This document shows positions 50,040-59,010 of a stretch of DNA of 64,000 nt, one piece after another; position 1 is the stretch's first letter, and each line of letters begins with the position of its first letter. A program made the position numbers and the translations under genes. Source of the DNA: Hahella sp050299855 (lineage in GTDB: Bacteria > Pseudomonadota > Gammaproteobacteria > Pseudomonadales > Oleiphilaceae); assembly GCA_050299855.1 (NCBI GenBank), contig JBNKWQ010000034.1, positions 1 through 64,000 on the forward strand, given 5' to 3'. The notes beneath the pieces were generated by a model, which did not search any database, was not told the DNA's origin, and saw only the letters and a program-made list of their open reading frames with translations.

Positions 50040-50360
50040 ATGACGCAATCAGACTCAATCGATCGACTACAGGCTATCTGGTATGTTGTCAGTCAAATCC
50101 CTCCCGGAAAGATCAGCAGCTACGGGGATGTCGCCAGGATGGCTGGCCTGCCGGGCTTATCCCGATATGTCGGATATGCTCTCAGACAACTGCCGGAAGA
50201 CACAGACATTCCCTGGTTTAGAGTATTGAACAGCCAGGGCCGGATTTCCTTTCCTCCTGGATCTGCATCTTTTCTACGTCAGCAAAGCCAGTTAATCCTT
50301 GATGGTGTAACGGTGACCAACGGCAAAGTAAATAGAAAGACTTTTGGCTGGCAACCCTGA
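50040..50360 (+). CDS. Alkyltransferase-like (ATL) DNA-repair protein
   Basis: A 106-residue protein of the O6-alkylguanine-DNA alkyltransferase-like family, which binds alkylated guanine and flags it for nucleotide excision repair. The helix-turn-helix (about 24-50, GKISSYGDVARMAGLPG) and arginine finger SRYVGYALR are present. The active-site motif PCHR of true methyltransferases reads PWFR (58-61): the acceptor Cys is replaced by Trp, so no alkyl transfer can occur. The usual ATL motif is PWHR, so the Phe is an additional change. It is close to YbaZ/Atl1 in size. Confidence 0.92.
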   Translation: MTQSDSIDRLQAIWYVVSQIPPGKISSYGDVARMAGLPGLSRYVGYALRQLPEDTDIPWFRVLNSQGRISFPPGSASFLRQQSQLILDGVTVTNGKVNRKTFGWQP

Positions 50361-50476
50361 CACTGGCTTTTCGGGCGTCAATTCACAGACTCATTGCACT
50401 TCCATAGAAATATTTCGTAGATCCACCCCCAATCTGCTAGCTTGGCTTCATTCACACTGGTCTCAGGAGGCATCTC

Positions 50477-51661
50477 ATGCCGGGCGCCCATTCTGAAGAA
50501 GAAATCTCGGCCAATTTACCAGACTGGCTGCAATATGCTGCCCCAGCACAGGCCCTCGCACATTTGGGACTCCGCTCCGCCGGCGAAATAGCCAGACTGG
50601 TAGCTGAAATGCATGCAACCATAGCCTCGACTCCAGGCCTTAGTTTGAAGCCTTGGCCTAAAGACATTCACCACACTCAAGCTCCCTTGCCCTATCGCAT
50701 AGTCACAAGCAGTTTTGATTGGTTGGCAAAGCTTGTGGGCACCGTAGACCTTGGCAATGTTGAGCTGCATGACCCGCTTTGGCGTCGATTGCAATCAGCA
50801 CTAAATGGCATCGCTGGTGATAAACTGGACCACTGGGGTAACCGCCTGGCAACACCCATGCAGTTAATGGATTTAAGCGCGCAGCCTGTTGAGTTCAATC
50901 ACCACGCCAGAGGATATGTACTGTTCCTGCACGGGCTCTGTCATTCCGAAATGGATTGGGATTCAAATCATCACCGGGAATTTGTTCAATATCTTGAAGG
51001 TTGTGGCTACCAGACACTTTGGCTGCGCTACAACACCGGCCTGAACATCTACCGAAACGGCGAATTGTTAGCAGAGCGATTACAAAAGTCGCTCCCCTTT
51101 AATCATCCCCTGATATTAATTGGGCACAGCATGGGGGGATTGGTCATCAGAAGCGCCTGCGGCTATAGCCAACTGCACAATCAAAGCTGGACTAACAGGC
51201 TGACCCACGCCGCTTATATTGGCTCCCCTCATCTAGGTTCGCCATTAGAACGGTCTGGCAACCTGGTAAACTCGCTAGTAGGTATCACACCATACGCCAG
51301 GCCCTTCACCCGACTTGGTAACATTAGAAGTCAGGGTATAAAAGACCTGAGGCATGGCTACATCATGGAAGCAGATGCCCGGAATGGTGAAATGCAGCAG
51401 AAAGATGTGCGGACTGAACTGGAGCCTCTGCTACCTCATACCAGGCACTTGTTGATAGCTGCAAGACTCAGAAATGCGATGAAACAAAATTGGGTGGGCG
51501 ATGGTCTGGTCCCCGTCAGTAGCGCCTTGGGCGAAAGCCCTCCGCAGGCAATGAATCTTTGCGCGCCGAAAATACAAAAGGAGCTTATTGATGAGCTAGG
51601 GCATGTGGCAATGCTGTCTGACCCAAGAATATATAACCGGCTGCGTGAATGGATTAGCTGA
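50477..51661 (+). CDS. Alpha/beta hydrolase, lipase-like
   Basis: A 394-residue hydrolase. A helical N-terminal part of about 135 residues precedes the alpha/beta core. The oxyanion-strand motif LFLHGLCHSE lies near 149-158, the nucleophile Ser218 in LIGHSMGGLV, and the likely catalytic histidine in ELGHVAML near 380. There is no signal peptide, so it is probably cytoplasmic. The PGAP1/lipase-type motif suggests esterase action on lipids or other esters. GGAGG lies 8 bases before the ATG. A GTGCT-GCTTT-AGCAC hairpin follows the stop. Confidence 0.87.
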   Translation: MPGAHSEEEISANLPDWLQYAAPAQALAHLGLRSAGEIARLVAEMHATIASTPGLSLKPWPKDIHHTQAPLPYRIVTSSFDWLAKLVGTVDLGNVELHDPLWRRLQSALNGIAGDKLDHWGNRLATPMQLMDLSAQPVEFNHHARGYVLFLHGLCHSEMDWDSNHHREFVQYLEGCGYQTLWLRYNTGLNIYRNGELLAERLQKSLPFNHPLILIGHSMGGLVIRSACGYSQLHNQSWTNRLTHAAYIGSPHLGSPLERSGNLVNSLVGITPYARPFTRLGNIRSQGIKDLRHGYIMEADARNGEMQQKDVRTELEPLLPHTRHLLIAARLRNAMKQNWVGDGLVPVSSALGESPPQAMNLCAPKIQKELIDELGHVAMLSDPRIYNRLREWIS

Positions 51662-51991
51662 AGTGAAATCTGTGCTGCTTTAGCACGGCTTTAGCACAAC
51701 CCAAGCCGTCATCCCTAGACCATTAGGACGATTCGCATCGGCGTATAGATACAGAACGTCTGATTCATTATGGTGACGGCCTGTTTTCATTGTATGGCAA
51801 CGTACAGTTTTTAAGGCGGGGCAATTGTTAAGGTGAGGCAATGTACAATGTCTCACAAAGCTTTCCGAAGTTTCGCCTTTGTCTCACAGGACTGTTTGGA
51901 TAGCATGGCCGACCTGACAGCTTGGGACAGCTGCCAGGCAAAGGGCTTTCTATGTTTAAAGGACTTACTCGGTTTAAAGGATTTTACACGG
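51662..51991. other. Region between hydrolase and kinase genes
   Basis: The spacer holds the hairpin GTGCT-GCTTT-AGCAC (51672-51686) overlapping a 10-bp direct repeat GCTTTAGCAC (51677-51686, 51688-51697). It also holds an imperfect 18/19-bp tandem repeat GTTTAAAGGA... (51954-51971, 51972-51990) just before the preferred kinase start. The kinase frame is open from a GTG at 51833, so the second half could be translated if an earlier start is used. Confidence 0.5.
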
Positions 51992-53335
51992 ATGTTGAAC
52001 ATTCCAGGGTATGAAATACTCCAAGTTTTAGGCCAGGGCGGTATGGCGACGGTATATCTTGCCAGACATTTACGCCTGGAAAGACTGGTCGCCATCAAAG
52101 TCATGTCGCGATTTTTTGCCTCAGACTCCGGTTTCTATGAACGCTTTGACAAGGAAGCCAGGACAGTCGCCAAACTCAATCACCCCAACATAATTACCGT
52201 CTATGATGTCGGTGTCATTGACAACCTTCCCTATATCACCATGGAGTATCTGCCTAATGGTGATGTCAAATCCAAAATTAAAGCAGGAATGGCACCTGCA
52301 GAAGCGGTGTCTTACCTCAATACCATTGCAGAAGCCCTGCAGTTTGCACATCTGAACAAATGTGTTCATCGCGATATCAAACCGGAGAACATTTTATTCC
52401 GCCAAGACGGATCACCGGCAATTGCAGACTTTGGCGTGGTAAAAACCCTTTCCGATGACTCCTCAATGACAGTAGTCGGTGCTGTCATCGGAACCCCCAA
52501 ATACATGAGCCCTGAACAGGCCCAAGGACTATGTGTCAGCGAGAAGTCAGACTTCTACAGCCTGGGTGTCATGTTCCATGAAATGCTGACCGGCCATGCT
52601 CCCTATTCCGGAGATTCGTCAGTATCCGTATTGGTGAACCATGTGAATTCACCTCTGCCCAAACTCTCCCATGAACTTAAAGCCTTTCAACCATTAATCA
52701 ACGGTATGATGTGCAAGAATGCCAGAGACCGATTATCTGACGTCACAAAGATCCGCCAGATCTCTCAAAGGAGTCTCGCCGAATATCAGAGAAGATCTCG
52801 ACGTAAAGTAATTATGCAACCTCGGAAACCCTACACGAAATATAATCCAGCACTGGACGATGTGGAGGGTAAAACCGAAATATGGACCACCCCCGTTCAT
52901 CCTCACCTTGGCTTGCAAACTACCAAGGCTGCCAATATTCAGAGAAAAAAACGCTCGTGGTCTATGACGGCAAAATGTGCTGCCTTCGCCCCATTGCTAT
53001 TGGGAACCTTTATCGCCCTACCCGGCTATACCTTGCCACTACCGGGTCAAGACAATACAAGCATTTTTACTAATAGCATTTTGAATGAATTTTTTACAAA
53101 CCGACTCACGTCAATGGTAAAAGCAGAGGCACCCAAGGCTCCAATTCCAAAGGTAACACAGATGACAGGTTCACCTGATAGCACGACCAGGCAAACAGGG
53201 ATTGCGCATCAAGACTTACTGACGACTGAGTCAAGCTATAAGCTACCAAGCGCCCAGCATGCAGCTGACATCATTCAGTCGAGTCTGAGTGAAAATAATG
53301 ATCAATATGATTATAAGAAATGCAGCCGCATTTAA
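51992..53335 (+). CDS. Membrane Ser/Thr protein kinase (Hanks type)
   Basis: A 447-residue kinase from the ATG at 51992, which gives the family-typical MLNIPGYEILQVLGQGGMATVYLA. ATP-binding Lys36, the catalytic loop HRDIKPEN (126-133), DFG (146-148) and SPEQ are all intact. After a basic juxtamembrane stretch a single helix (about 328-349) leads to a Thr/Ser-rich extracytoplasmic tail of about 100 residues with no PASTA repeats. In-frame starts at 51833 (GTG) and 51848 would add up to 53 residues of unusual composition. No phosphatase or FHA partner is adjacent. The signal sensed and the targets are unknown. Confidence 0.9.
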   Translation: MLNIPGYEILQVLGQGGMATVYLARHLRLERLVAIKVMSRFFASDSGFYERFDKEARTVAKLNHPNIITVYDVGVIDNLPYITMEYLPNGDVKSKIKAGMAPAEAVSYLNTIAEALQFAHLNKCVHRDIKPENILFRQDGSPAIADFGVVKTLSDDSSMTVVGAVIGTPKYMSPEQAQGLCVSEKSDFYSLGVMFHEMLTGHAPYSGDSSVSVLVNHVNSPLPKLSHELKAFQPLINGMMCKNARDRLSDVTKIRQISQRSLAEYQRRSRRKVIMQPRKPYTKYNPALDDVEGKTEIWTTPVHPHLGLQTTKAANIQRKKRSWSMTAKCAAFAPLLLGTFIALPGYTLPLPGQDNTSIFTNSILNEFFTNRLTSMVKAEAPKAPIPKVTQMTGSPDSTTRQTGIAHQDLLTTESSYKLPSAQHAADIIQSSLSENNDQYDYKKCSRI

Positions 53336-53356
53336 GCCAAACTTTGCGGCTTTCTT
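53324..53356 (+). terminator. Terminator overlapping the kinase stop codon
   Basis: AGCCGCA (53324-53330) pairs with TGCGGCT (53345-53351), followed by TTCTT. The kinase TAA lies in the loop. A second hairpin CCCCTACCTG-AATAT-CAGGCAGGGG (53394-53418, one mismatch) follows and may stop transcription from either side. Confidence 0.6.
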
Positions 53357-53458
53357 AAGACTATCAGAGGTAGCAGATAGTTAAACGGCAGGACCCCTAC
53401 CTGAATATCAGGCAGGGGAAATGGGTAAAGCAATAGGTGGAGGCATCAATGAAAAAGA

Positions 53459-53692
53459 CTATTCGTCTTCTGTTTCCCTTTGCGCATTGAGAACTTCAGG
53501 ATTTTTCGCTGCGCGCGCAAATAGATCACGGTTTTCAGCTATTTTGATTGCGACCTGATCAGCTAACTCTTCGGACATATCAGGAACTTCCCGCAGCAGA
53601 AACTCAAGTACCGCTTCGGAATACTCCAACATTTTGTCGCGTTCATCTGCCTCTTTCTTAGAGGAAAACAACAGGCTCTCAGGGTTAGCCAT
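53459..53692 (-). CDS. Small acidic hypothetical protein
   Basis: A 77-residue helical, acidic protein (MANPESLLFSSKKEADERD...). The ATG at 53692 is chosen because GGAGG lies 5 bases upstream; an ATG 17 codons earlier has no ribosome-binding site. There is no membrane segment or known motif. The helix EYSEAVLEFLLREVPDMSEE suggests a small soluble, possibly oligomeric protein. It is monocistronic and unrecognised. Confidence 0.7.
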   Translation of the reverse strand: MANPESLLFSSKKEADERDKMLEYSEAVLEFLLREVPDMSEELADQVAIKIAENRDLFARAAKNPEVLNAQRETEDE

Positions 53693-53938
53693 AATATCCT
53701 CCATAGAATCGCGCTCGGAATAATAAAGTACTCCAACACCCATAGCTTAATAACCTCATAATGGATTCTTTTCAGAAATATTGATCGTCAACAGACATCT
53801 TGCCGACTGCATCTAATTTATCGATATATCTATTGTCGCAGGCGGATATATTGGACATCCACAACACTGTACATAAACACAGCTAACTGAAGTCTAGGGG
53901 GATAACCCAGGGAAGTCAAACTCACCCTAACCACTGGA

Positions 53939-54436
53939 TCATAATTTCCACTTTCGGTAATACTGAATCAGGAAATACAACACCCCGCCAACCAGACCTG
54001 AATATAGACATAGTTGGTGTAATGCCTTAACCGACAATATTCCCAGGAAACCATTTGCAGATGAAAATGGGAAATAAGGTTCCACATCCGAATGCATGAT
54101 GCTATCTAACAGCACATGGCTGTAGCTGCCGATCAAAGCGCTGGTTATACAAACCCACCATGGGATACTGATCTGCCCATTTTCTTTGATTTGCAGAAGC
54201 TTTAATCCAAACTCACCTAAAAACTTCCCTGTAGCTGCTGAAGCCACAGCAATCATAATCGCCCCGACGTAGGTGTGGGTAAATCCGTGAAGATGCCCCA
54301 GCCCAGTAATCATGACGATAAGCGGCTGGATATCCATGAGAATCTGGGTCCAACCGAATACCATCAGACTGAAACTGCTCTGCAGAACCGCTTTGACAGC
54401 GATTCCCGGCCCCATATGAAACGGCGTAAAAGGCAT
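53939..54436 (-). CDS. YdjM-like inner-membrane putative metal-dependent hydrolase
   Basis: A 165-residue integral membrane protein of the LexA-regulated/YdjM type (DUF457-like). The pattern MPFTPFHMGPGIAVKAVL at the start and the later histidine/aspartate groups GLGHLHGFTHTYVGA and SHVLLDSIMHSD sit in or between four to five predicted helices and could bind metal. Enzyme activity has not been assigned in this family to my knowledge. I saw no LexA box. It follows asnS by 38 bases on the same strand. Confidence 0.78.
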   Translation of the reverse strand: MPFTPFHMGPGIAVKAVLQSSFSLMVFGWTQILMDIQPLIVMITGLGHLHGFTHTYVGAIMIAVASAATGKFLGEFGLKLLQIKENGQISIPWWVCITSALIGSYSHVLLDSIMHSDVEPYFPFSSANGFLGILSVKALHQLCLYSGLVGGVLYFLIQYYRKWKL

Positions 54437-54474
54437 GAGATAGCGGCAGAGTCACATCTGATCAAGGCTTTTGA

Positions 54475-55872
54475 TCAGAAACTGGCGCTGTTGGGCGTAC
54501 GTGGGAAAGGAATAACATCCCTGACGTTTTCCATCCCGGTCACATAGGCAATCAATCGTTCAAAGCCCAGACCGAAGCCCGCATGCGGAACGGTGCCATA
54601 ACGACGCAGGTCGCGGTACCACCAGAGCTCATCTTTCAGCCCTATTTCCGCCATACGACGGTCCAGTACATCCAAACGCTCCTCACGCTGGCTGCCACCT
54701 ATAATTTCGCCAATACCCGGCGCCAGAACATCCATGGCAGCAACTGTATTCTCGTCATCATTCAGACGCATGTAGAAGGCTTTAATATCTTTAGGGTAAT
54801 TCATAATTATGACGGGTGCGCCAACGTGCTTCTCGGCCAAATAGCGCTCGTGTTCAGATTGCAGGTCCAGCCCCCAGCTGACGGGATACTCGAAGGTCTG
54901 ACCTGAATTTTCGAGGATCTTGATGGCATCCGTGTAATCAATGCGCACAAACTCCTTGTTAACTATCTGCTCCAACCGGCTCACCACTTCCGGATTGATA
55001 CGCTGGGCAAAAAACGCCATATCGTCAGCACGTTCATCCAGCACGACTTTAAAAAGGTGCTTAAGAAATTCTTCAGCCAGATCAGCGTCTGCGCTCAGAT
55101 CAGCAAAGGCGATTTCAGGTTCAATCATCCAAAACTCCGCCAGATGGCGACTGGTATTGGAATTTTCCGCCCTGAAAGTAGGCCCGAATGTATAGACCTT
55201 GGACATAGCCAGGCAATAAGACTCAACATTCAACTGGCCGGATACCGTCAGAAATGTCTCCTTGCCGAAAAAGTCCTGCTGAAAATCCACTTCCCCCGCA
55301 GGCCCCTTGGGCAAATTAGCAAAATCCAACGTGCTGACCCGGAACAACTCCCCCGCCCCTTCACAATCACTTGCGGTAAGAATAGGGGTGTTAATCCATT
55401 GAAAACCCTGCTGGTAAAAATAGCTGTGAACGGCATGAGCCAGTGTGGTCCGGACACGAGTCACAGCACCGATCGCATTGGTTCTTGGACGTAAGTGGGC
55501 GACACCTCGGAGATACTCCATTGTATGACGCTTTTTGGCGATAGGGTAGGTTTCGGGATCGTCCACCCAACCCAACACCGACACTGAACTTACCTGAATC
55601 TCACAAGCCTGCCCTTCGGCGGGAGATTCCACCAGCGTACCTTCGACCACCACTGAGCAGCCTGTTGTCAGATGCAGAATCGTCCCCTCATAACCAGGCA
55701 CATCTTTGGCAATAACCGCCTGGATTGGATCAAAGCAAGAGCCATCATGCACATGAAGAAACGACATTCCGGCTTTGGAGTCGCGACGTGAACGCACCCA
55801 GCCTTTAACCACGACATTGGTTCCCGGGGAGACTTTATCAGACAGAAGATCGGCAATACGGTGATAGGACAT
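54475..55872 (-). CDS. asnS: Asparaginyl-tRNA synthetase
   Basis: A 465-residue class IIb enzyme that charges tRNA-Asn. An OB-fold anticodon domain (1-105, with VVKGWVRSRRDSKAGMSFLHVHDGS split across motif residues) precedes the catalytic core. That core carries motif 2 (FRAENSNTSRHLAEFWMIEPE region) and motif 3 (GFGLGFERLIAYVTGMENVRD region). The ATG at 55872 is used, giving the E. coli length; an ATG 22 codons upstream adds an unconserved extension. Presence of AsnRS means Asn-tRNA need not come only from the transamidation route. Confidence 0.97.
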   Translation of the reverse strand: MSYHRIADLLSDKVSPGTNVVVKGWVRSRRDSKAGMSFLHVHDGSCFDPIQAVIAKDVPGYEGTILHLTTGCSVVVEGTLVESPAEGQACEIQVSSVSVLGWVDDPETYPIAKKRHTMEYLRGVAHLRPRTNAIGAVTRVRTTLAHAVHSYFYQQGFQWINTPILTASDCEGAGELFRVSTLDFANLPKGPAGEVDFQQDFFGKETFLTVSGQLNVESYCLAMSKVYTFGPTFRAENSNTSRHLAEFWMIEPEIAFADLSADADLAEEFLKHLFKVVLDERADDMAFFAQRINPEVVSRLEQIVNKEFVRIDYTDAIKILENSGQTFEYPVSWGLDLQSEHERYLAEKHVGAPVIIMNYPKDIKAFYMRLNDDENTVAAMDVLAPGIGEIIGGSQREERLDVLDRRMAEIGLKDELWWYRDLRRYGTVPHAGFGLGFERLIAYVTGMENVRDVIPFPRTPNSASF

Positions 55873-56000
55873 CGAACATTCTCTTATTAGTAACTTAACA
55901 GGCAACTCATCAGGATATGACCGGTCATTGCTTACCAATGGCGAACTCTTGGTTACCCTTGGGAATACATTTTTTTGTTTGAATCTGGTGTCGGACTAGC

Positions 56001-56028
56001 GTCTGTTGACATTTCGCCGTCATCACTG
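56001..56028. repeat. Intergenic repeat GTCTGTTGAC, copy 2
   Basis: Begins GTCTGTTGACATTTCGCCGT and matches the element at 46074-46101 at 25 of 28 positions. It lies in the divergent spacer between asnS and cmoA. TTGACA within it could act as a -35, but no -10 follows at the right distance. Confidence 0.65.
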
Positions 56029-56194
56029 CTACCGAAGACCAGCGCTGTAGTCTAGCAAAAGAAGTGAAAGGCACCTAGCTTCTGAGGCTAAACTGGAATC
56101 TGCTTTCCCAAGTAATGATACTGGACAGATCAATTGTCCAGATTGGCGCGACCACGACATGAGGGTACAATGCGCGCCGACAAGGAGCATACTC

Positions 56195-56953
56195 ATGAGC
56201 GACCGCCAAGACCAGATTTACGCGACACCGCTGGAACAGATTCAGGGCTTTGTCTTTGACGAGCGCGTCGCGCATGTTTTCACCGACATGATTAATCGTT
56301 CGGTCCCGGGTTATGCCATGATTCTGGAAATGCTGGGGGTTATTACCCAGCGATTTGCACAGCCGGGAGCCACTTGCTACGACCTTGGTTGTTCACTGGG
56401 AGCATCCACCCTGGCCATGCGCTGTAAACTGGATGTCCTTCTTGAGAACACCGACCAGTCAGACCCACAATACCGAATGGTCGCGGTAGACAATTCTGAG
56501 GCCATGATTGAACGCTGCCGTGTGAACCTGGCCCGTGTACCGAGCCGGATTCAAACAAAACTTTTTTGCCAGGGCCTGGAGCAGACGCCAATAAATGATG
56601 CCTCGATAGTGGTGTTAAACTTCACTCTGCAATTTATTCCCATCGAGGACAGACTCCCCCTGCTCAGCAGAATTGCTGAAGGCACTCGCCCAGGCGGTGC
56701 CTTGGTGCTGTCCGAAAAAATTGTTTTTCCTGATGGACCAGGTCAGCAACTGATGACGGATCTACACCATGACTTCAAGCGTTCCAGAGGCTATAGCGAT
56801 CTTGAGATAGCACAGAAACGAGCAGCAATTGAAAACGTACTAGTACCAGAATCCGTCGAACAACACCTCCAACGGTTAAAAGACGCGGGCTTCAGCCGCG
56901 CGCAGGTTTGGTTTCAATGCTTTAATTTTGTCTCTTTTCTGGCCATCAAATAG
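56195..56953 (+). CDS. cmoA: Carboxy-S-adenosyl-L-methionine synthase
   Basis: A 252-residue enzyme that makes carboxy-SAM from SAM and prephenate. The start MSDRQDQIYATPLEQIQGFV, the cofactor loop CYDLGCSLGASTLAM, and VVLNFTLQFIPIEDR are diagnostic of CmoA. The ATG at 56195 is preferred because AGGAG lies 7 bases upstream; an in-frame ATG 12 codons earlier is not. cmoB follows after 87 bases. The product is used by CmoB at U34 of tRNAs, including the tRNA-Val in this window. Confidence 0.97.
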   Translation: MSDRQDQIYATPLEQIQGFVFDERVAHVFTDMINRSVPGYAMILEMLGVITQRFAQPGATCYDLGCSLGASTLAMRCKLDVLLENTDQSDPQYRMVAVDNSEAMIERCRVNLARVPSRIQTKLFCQGLEQTPINDASIVVLNFTLQFIPIEDRLPLLSRIAEGTRPGGALVLSEKIVFPDGPGQQLMTDLHHDFKRSRGYSDLEIAQKRAAIENVLVPESVEQHLQRLKDAGFSRAQVWFQCFNFVSFLAIK

Positions 56954-57040
56954 TTTGAGAAACCAAATTCCAGGCATTTTATTTGCCTTTATTTCAAGAC
57001 CGTCTCTTTCACGAGCTTTAATCTCCAAATTGGGCGCAGT

Positions 57041-58018
57041 ATGAATTTTTTCGACGCATTTTTTGAGCAAATTTCCCATAATCGTCTGGACCGTTATGAG
57101 ACCGCGTTCCGGGAAGCCGTAGAGCGATGTTTTCATCAACGCGAGCATGGCGACATGGATGCCTGGATCGAAGCTTTTCAGCAGTTGCCTGAAGTCTCAA
57201 ACGCGATTATCGATAACGCCGCTGACACATTGCAAATAGGGAAAATTGAAGATCTTTCTGCTGACCAGAAAAACAAATTGAATGCCGGCCTGCGTGGCCT
57301 GCATCCATGGCGCAAAGGCCCGTTTAACTTTTTTGGTGAATATATTGATACCGAGTGGCGGTCAGATTGGAAATGGCAACGCCTGATACCCCATATATCA
57401 CCATTAAGGGATCGCTTTGTACTGGATGTGGGTTGTGGCAGCGGTTACCACTGCTGGCGGATGCAAGCAGAAGAAGCCGCCTTTGTACTGGGAATCGATC
57501 CGTCGTTGAAGTTCCTTTTCCAGTTTCACGCGGTCAAAAAGTATCAGCCAGAATCGCTAGTGCACTATCTGCCTATAAAATCGGAAGATTTGCCTGCCAA
57601 TATGCATGCCTTTGATACAGTTTTCTCCATGGGAGTACTTTACCACCGTCGCTCAACCTTTGATCATATTGACGAACTTAAGTCTGCCTTGAAGCCCGGT
57701 GGAGAACTTGTATTGGAAACCTTGGTAATCCCCGGAGATGAGAATACGGTGTTGACCCCTGCTGACCGCTATGCACAGATGCGCAATGTCTGGTGCATCG
57801 GCAGCGCCAAGGCGACACAGAGATGGATAGAGCGCTGTGGATTCATCAATGTACGTATTGTGGATGAAACTCGAACCAGCTTGGAAGAACAGCGCCAGAC
57901 CGACTGGATGAGATTCCATTCTCTGAAAGATTTTCTGGACCCCAACGATCCGGATAAAACGTTAGAAGGTTATCCAGCGCCGTGCCGGGCTATTATTGTC
58001 GCCACCAAGCCGGGTTGA
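57041..58018 (+). CDS. cmoB: tRNA U34 carboxymethyltransferase
   Basis: A 325-residue enzyme that transfers the carboxymethyl group of carboxy-SAM to 5-hydroxyuridine-34, giving cmo5U. Segments LHPWRKGPFNFFGEYIDTEW, the SAM-type motif VLDVGCGSGYHCWRM and MGVLYHRRSTFDHIDEL match the family. Its length and order after cmoA are standard. The gene converges with cmoM, with 107 bases between stops. Confidence 0.98.
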   Translation: MNFFDAFFEQISHNRLDRYETAFREAVERCFHQREHGDMDAWIEAFQQLPEVSNAIIDNAADTLQIGKIEDLSADQKNKLNAGLRGLHPWRKGPFNFFGEYIDTEWRSDWKWQRLIPHISPLRDRFVLDVGCGSGYHCWRMQAEEAAFVLGIDPSLKFLFQFHAVKKYQPESLVHYLPIKSEDLPANMHAFDTVFSMGVLYHRRSTFDHIDELKSALKPGGELVLETLVIPGDENTVLTPADRYAQMRNVWCIGSAKATQRWIERCGFINVRIVDETRTSLEEQRQTDWMRFHSLKDFLDPNDPDKTLEGYPAPCRAIIVATKPG

Positions 58019-58125
58019 AAAAGATCTGCATAGACTGAAATCGATACCAGAAAATATGCCGAACCAGAAAAGTGCCGAGTAGTTTTAACGACAGTTTTTG
58101 ATAATCCGCTATTATCGACAAGCTC

Positions 58126-58932
58126 TTATTTTTTATAAATGACGTGTATATAGCGCGCAATGGAGAGATAAGGCTCCACGGTTGAATACTGCCGTTCCAT
58201 TTCCAGTACATCTTCATAGCTACGCCCTTCCCGCACATGACGCGGCATGAAATCATAAAATGTCCGGATTCCCCGCTTGCTAACCAGGGACAGGCCTTCT
58301 TGTTCCAAAGTGTTGTAGACCAAGTCAGGAGGAATCGGGTTTTGCGGGGTCAATCCACCCTTGCGTTGATCCCAGTCTCCTTTCTTTAGTTTTTTAAAAT
58401 TGCCCTGCAACAGGTTACGGTATATCAGTCCATTGGCGTTATAAAACGCCAGCGACAGATATCCACCCGGCCGGACTTTGGCCGCAATATCGGCTAAAGC
58501 CTGTGCAGGGTCGTCCACCCACTCAAGCAAGGCGTGAGCGATCACCAGATCATAATCCTCAAGCATGCCAGGCAAGGTCTGTTGCAACGGCCCTTCGATG
58601 TAGCGCACCTGATCAGCAGGAATACCCTCGGCCTGCGCCCGGCATTCTGCCGCGTTCAACATATCTGACGAAATATCGGTCAGAGTCAGCCGATGCCCCA
58701 GAGCCCCCAACCGCAAGCTGAATATCCCATCGCCGCACCCAACATCCAGAACCTCGCAGGTGGTTTGAGACAAGTGCGGTAACACATAGAGATCGAAATC
58801 CTCCTGAATTAAATCCAACCGTAGCCGGCCTTTGGGGGTGCCGTAGATATTGGATTGAAACCTTGATTTCAACTCATTGAAATTTTGTCCATGGGTGGTC
58901 TCATTCTGGCTTTTCACGGCATTTTCCGACAT
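58126..58932 (-). CDS. cmoM: tRNA 5-carboxymethoxyuridine methyltransferase
   Basis: A 268-residue SAM-dependent methyltransferase that esterifies cmo5U34 to mcmo5U in certain tRNAs. The family opening (FNELKSRFQSNIYGTPKGRL), cofactor motif VLDVGCGDGIFSLRL, HALLEWVDDPAQAL, and the C-terminal RRY-like pattern (FYNANGLIYRNLLQGNFKKL; PYLSIARYIHVIYKK) correspond to E. coli CmoM (SmtA). In E. coli the gene is far from cmoAB, near mukBEF. Here it is convergent with and adjacent to cmoB, so the whole pathway is at one locus. The gene starts near 58932. Confidence 0.92.
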   Translation of the reverse strand: MSENAVKSQNETTHGQNFNELKSRFQSNIYGTPKGRLRLDLIQEDFDLYVLPHLSQTTCEVLDVGCGDGIFSLRLGALGHRLTLTDISSDMLNAAECRAQAEGIPADQVRYIEGPLQQTLPGMLEDYDLVIAHALLEWVDDPAQALADIAAKVRPGGYLSLAFYNANGLIYRNLLQGNFKKLKKGDWDQRKGGLTPQNPIPPDLVYNTLEQEGLSLVSKRGIRTFYDFMPRHVREGRSYEDVLEMERQYSTVEPYLSIARYIHVIYKK

Positions 58933-59010
58933 TCTGTTTTACGTAGTTCACTATGAGTCTATAGTAGGGCTTGAGTGGTTATAAAGCCCATCAAAACAAA
59001 AGGATATGTT

